This document shows, piece after piece, positions 14,746-17,763 of a stretch of DNA of 17,763 nt (positions within the stretch are counted from its first letter, which is position 1; each line of letters opens with the position of its first letter). The stretch is from positions 17,074-34,836 of the forward strand of contig DCFQ01000060.1 of the NCBI GenBank assembly GCA_002319915.1, in the 5' to 3' direction. The stretch is from Bacteroidales bacterium UBA1800. Its GTDB lineage: Bacteria; Bacteroidota; Bacteroidia; Bacteroidales; VadinHA17. Under the pieces are notes generated by a model that was not told the origin of the DNA, searched no databases, and saw only the letters and a program-made list of their open reading frames with translations. The translations under genes and the position numbers were made by a program.

Positions 14746-16755
14746 TTATTCTTCACCGATCATTCCCAGAAACTCTTCCTCCGGCATAAGTTTAATTCCA
14801 AGTTCCTCAGCCTTTTCCCTTTTCGATGGTCCCATGTTCCCGCCAGCCAGTATGAATGACGTATTCTTTGATATGGATGATGCATTCTTCCCTCCGTTTT
14901 TTTCAATCAGGCCGGCATATTCTTCGCGCGAGTGTTTTGTGAATACCCCTGAAATGACGATAGTCTTACCCTCGAGTACAGACCCTTCGGGCACTGCTTC
15001 ACCCTCCAAGCTGAATTGAAGTCCCGCTTCCCGTAGCCTTTTGATGATCTCGATATTTTCTTCATCACTGAAATAGGAGACGATGCTGGCTGCGATCTTC
15101 GGCCCGATCTCCCTTACGCCTGTTAGAGTTTCCGAGGCTGAGTTCATAAGTTCGTCGATCGATCTGAATCTGGCTGCTATTGTCTTTGCCACGGTTTCCC
15201 CGACATGCCGTATGCCAAGGGCAAACAGGACGCGTGTATAGGGTACATTTAGCGACTCCCTTATGCTGTTAAGGATGTTTGATTCCGATTTTGGTCCCAG
15301 CCTTTCAAGGCTGGCTATCTGACCGGGCTTCAGGTCGTACAGATCCGCCACATTCTTCACGAGTCCCTTATTGAACAGAAGATCAACGGTCTCCTCGCCA
15401 AGGCCCTCAATATCCATTGCCTTCCGGCTGATAAAGTGCTCAATGCGTCCCTTTATCTGCGGGGGACAGTGCAGGTAGTTCGGGCAGAAATGATTGGCTT
15501 CTCCTTCATTTCTAACAAGCTTTGTACCGCATTCGGGGCAGGTATCTATAAACCTCACAGGCTGACTGCCGATTTGGCGTGAATCCTGGTCAACGCCGAC
15601 TATCTTCGGTATTATCTCACCGCCTTTTTCAACATACACCATGTCGTCGAGATGGAGGTCGAGGATTGAGATCTGGTCGGCATTATGGAGAGATGCCCTT
15701 TTTACCGTTGTCCCTGCCAGTAGTACCGGCTCAAGGTTGGCAACCGGCGTTACGGCACCGGTCCTGCCTACCTGGAAAGCGACCGACAAGAGCCTGGTAA
15801 GTGCCTGCTCTGCCTTGTACTTATATGCGATTGCCCACCTGGGCGATTTTGCGGTTGTCCCGAGGATCGCCTGGTGTTCAAGGGAATTAACCTTGATCAC
15901 CACCCCGTCAGTATCGTAGGGAAGCGAGTCGCGCCTGGTTTCCCAGTAATTGATGAAATCGATCACTTCATCAATATTCCTGCATATCCTAAGGGTGTCA
16001 GGAACATTGAATCCCCAGCGGGTTGCCTCTTTAAGGTTTTCATAATGGCTACCGGATGGAAGGTCCTCCCCCAAAAGGAAATAGAACAGGCATTCAAGCT
16101 TCCTGGAAGCGACTACCGATGGATCGAGGATCTTCAGGGTACCGGAAGCTGCATTCCTTGGATTTGCAAACTGGTTCAATCCTTCCCGGCTTCTTTCCTC
16201 ATTTAGGGCATTGAATGCGCTCCGCGGAAAGACTATCTCGCCACGCATTATAAACTCCCCGGGGACATGTTCCCCGGTGATCGTGACAGGAATCGAGGAA
16301 ATGGTCCTTACATTCACAGTCACATCATCACCCTTGGTGCCGTCGCCCCTGGTTACGGCACTCTGCATCCTTCCCCTCAGATAGGTAATGCTTATCGATG
16401 CCCCGTCAAACTTGAGTTCACAAACATACTCCACGGCTCCTTCAACCGAGCGGATCACACGCTCGTGAAAATCCCGCACCTCCTCGAAACTGTAAGTATT
16501 TCCGAGGGATAGCATCGGGTATTTGTGTTCAACCTGTCTGAATTCCCTGGTTATGTCGCTCCCGACATTCCGGGTGGGAGAGTCCTCTGTTATGAACTCG
16601 GGGAAAGCATTCTCAATGCCTTCAAGCTCCCTGACCAGAAGGTCATATTCGAAATCAGAAATAACTGGCTGATTGAGAACGTAATATAGCCTGTTATGTT
16701 CAGTTATTTCTTTCCGCAGCAATTGAATTCTTTCTTTTGCCTCTTCCCTGTTCAT
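14746..16755 (-). CDS. ligA: NAD-dependent DNA ligase LigA
   Basis: Seals nicks in replication and repair using NAD+. From ATG 16755 it is 669 aa (E. coli 671). Domains in order are an Ia domain (about 1-70) with the NAD-binding tyrosine pattern (NRLYYVLNQPVISDFEYD region), and a nucleotidyltransferase domain with the adenylated lysine K115 in ELKFDG. An OB-fold (about 320-400) follows, then a zinc finger with C406, C409, C424 and C430. Helix-hairpin-helix repeats (about 435-580) include EGLGEETVDLL, and a C-terminal BRCT domain spans about 589-669. The open frame extends 8 codons upstream to a TTG at 16779 (MFYNKNHS), but the ATG gives the normal N-terminus. It lies 34 bp after the radical SAM gene and upstream of the DUF6913-like gene and dapA, forming a likely operon. 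Confidence 0.97.
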   Translation of the reverse strand: MNREEAKERIQLLRKEITEHNRLYYVLNQPVISDFEYDLLVRELEGIENAFPEFITEDSPTRNVGSDITREFRQVEHKYPMLSLGNTYSFEEVRDFHERVIRSVEGAVEYVCELKFDGASISITYLRGRMQSAVTRGDGTKGDDVTVNVRTISSIPVTITGEHVPGEFIMRGEIVFPRSAFNALNEERSREGLNQFANPRNAASGTLKILDPSVVASRKLECLFYFLLGEDLPSGSHYENLKEATRWGFNVPDTLRICRNIDEVIDFINYWETRRDSLPYDTDGVVIKVNSLEHQAILGTTAKSPRWAIAYKYKAEQALTRLLSVAFQVGRTGAVTPVANLEPVLLAGTTVKRASLHNADQISILDLHLDDMVYVEKGGEIIPKIVGVDQDSRQIGSQPVRFIDTCPECGTKLVRNEGEANHFCPNYLHCPPQIKGRIEHFISRKAMDIEGLGEETVDLLFNKGLVKNVADLYDLKPGQIASLERLGPKSESNILNSIRESLNVPYTRVLFALGIRHVGETVAKTIAARFRSIDELMNSASETLTGVREIGPKIAASIVSYFSDEENIEIIKRLREAGLQFSLEGEAVPEGSVLEGKTIVISGVFTKHSREEYAGLIEKNGGKNASSISKNTSFILAGGNMGPSKREKAEELGIKLMPEEEFLGMIGEE

Positions 16756-16789
16756 AGAGTGGTTTTTATTATAAAACAAGTAAACAATC

Positions 16790-17763
16790 TTAGTTCCAGA
16801 CGCCGTCGACAGGTTTCCCGCATTTATCGCACCTGCCTTCCTTTAAATGGTTTTCAGAAATGTTGTACCCGTGCCTCACGACCACTTTCTGTTTGCATGA
16901 CGGACATTCAGTGTCGGAGAGTTCATTCCCGGGCGCATTACCGGTATAAACATACTGAAGACCTTCTTCCCTTGCAATCTGTGCGGCTTTATTGAGAATA
17001 TCAACAGGAGTCGGGGGAAGTTGTTCGAGCTTGTAAATGGGATAAAACCTGCTGAAATGGAGCGGCGTGCGGGAGAATCCGTTGGAAAAAAGCCATTTGC
17101 ACATTTTCCGGATCTCATCCGGCTTGTCAGTCCAGGTCGGCACAACGAGGTTTGTAATTTCAAGCCATACGCCCATGTCCCTGTAAACTTTCAGGGATTC
17201 GAGGACAGGCTGGAATTTTCCCCCTGTAAGCTTCAGGTAAGTGCTCTCATTAAAGGCTTTCAGGTCGATATTGGCGGCATCAATGACGCTGCAGAGTTTT
17301 TTGAGCGGCTCAGGGTAGATGTATCCGTTGGACTTCACAATATTCCGGATCCCTGCTTTTTTTGCCAGGGCAGCAGTGTCAAATACGTACTCATAGAATG
17401 TCATAGGTTCGGAATAGGTATATGCTATCGACTGGCATCCCCTGTTCCTGCACTCTTCCACCACCATTTCAGGCTTAAGATCGAAATTCCTTGTCTTATC
17501 CGGGCTCGTCTGGGAAATTGTCCAGTTCTGGCAGTTCAGGCATACAAGGTTGCAGCCTGCCGTGGCTATTGAAAAGGCCCTCGACCCCGGCAAAAAATGA
17601 TATAACGGTTTCTTCTCGACCGGGTCGACCGCCACGCTGCATGGATCGCCGTAAGCAAGTGTATAAAGCTTTGACCTGAAAACCTTCCTGTTGTTGCACT
17701 TGCTGAGTTCCCCCTCCTTCAAAACACATTCGTTCGGGCAGATCCTGCACATTATTCCCCTGG
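16790..17763 (-). CDS. amrS: AmmeMemoRadiSam-system radical SAM enzyme (5' end beyond window)
   Basis: Radical SAM protein resembling pyruvate formate-lyase activating enzymes. The cluster motif is CNLVCLNC (Cys 67, 71 and 74, counted from the ATG at 17752), followed by QNW. Further hallmarks are an N-terminal Cys cluster (C2, C5, C9, C19 in MCRICPNEC...), DPVEKKPLYHFLPGS (about 43-57) and a C-terminal zinc-ribbon-like set (CPSC...CDKC) ending GVWN. This layout fits the AmmeMemoRadiSam radical SAM family, whose physiological reaction is not established. The frame remains open to the right edge, and family members have 10-20 more residues before this first Cys, so the ATG at 17752 is probably internal. 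No Memo or AMMECR1 partner is seen; such genes could lie just outside. A glycyl-radical-enzyme activase is the alternative, but no glycyl radical enzyme is present here. Confidence 0.8.
   Translation of the reverse strand, partial: RGIMCRICPNECVLKEGELSKCNNRKVFRSKLYTLAYGDPCSVAVDPVEKKPLYHFLPGSRAFSIATAGCNLVCLNCQNWTISQTSPDKTRNFDLKPEMVVEECRNRGCQSIAYTYSEPMTFYEYVFDTAALAKKAGIRNIVKSNGYIYPEPLKKLCSVIDAANIDLKAFNESTYLKLTGGKFQPVLESLKVYRDMGVWLEITNLVVPTWTDKPDEIRKMCKWLFSNGFSRTPLHFSRFYPIYKLEQLPPTPVDILNKAAQIAREEGLQYVYTGNAPGNELSDTECPSCKQKVVVRHGYNISENHLKEGRCDKCGKPVDGVWN

Noticed and set aside
17021..17572. 183-aa plus-strand open frame opposite the radical SAM gene
   Set aside because: Fully antisense to a gene with clear radical SAM motifs; composition fits a mirror frame rather than a protein.
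1..17763. CRISPR array, insertion sequence, prophage, tRNA or rRNA
   Set aside because: No regularly spaced long repeats, transposase or integrase motifs, or tRNA-like cloverleafs were seen; the region reads as ordinary chromosome with one accessory block.

Overview
This window is chromosomal sequence from a member of the Bacteroidota, probably a Bacteroidales-like environmental lineage; family level cannot be fixed from the sequence alone. Four observations support this: a Bacteroidota-type LptD, a secreted protein with a type IX secretion (T9SS) C-terminal sorting domain, a long SecA of about 1,105 residues, and several matches to the Bacteroidota -7 promoter element TAnnTTTG upstream of genes. 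Most start codons lack a Shine-Dalgarno (SD) sequence, with two clear exceptions inside the ribosomal protein operon.

Layout. Positions 12-2675 (+) encode the outer-membrane LPS translocon LptD, with its start at or just beyond the left edge. It converges on the minus-strand operon rpsF-rpsR-rplI (3881-2796), which ends in a clear intrinsic terminator. A 217-bp divergent intergenic region (3882-4098) separates that operon from dnaX (4099-5841, +). Next on the plus strand come a sensor-less histidine kinase, a stand-alone receiver protein, and a secreted T9SS metalloprotease-like protein. The last two overlap by ATGA. Then comes secA (9907-13224, +). It converges, with only 8 bp between stop codons, on a minus-strand cluster read right to left: an AmmeMemoRadiSam-type radical SAM enzyme (cut by the right edge), ligA, a DUF6913-like gene and dapA.

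Most of the window is conserved housekeeping: envelope biogenesis (LptD), translation (bS6, bS18, bL9), replication and ligation (DnaX, LigA), secretion (SecA) and lysine/diaminopimelate synthesis (DapA). The accessory part is the kinase / receiver / metalloprotease block at 5926-9768. It looks like a hybrid kinase core split into two genes and coupled to an exported, surface-directed protein. The two proteins encoded by its first genes are soluble and have no recognisable input or DNA-binding output domain.

The items I would look at first are (i) that block, with its hairpin-bearing leader; (ii) the strong SD sequences confined to rpsR and rplI, which matter because bS18 and bS6 are part of the pocket that hides the anti-SD in Bacteroidota ribosomes; and (iii) a small degenerate CACAGAG-type repeat/hairpin after lptD. 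I found no tRNA, rRNA, CRISPR array, insertion sequence or prophage. I do not see a clearly undescribed defence or mobile system here.
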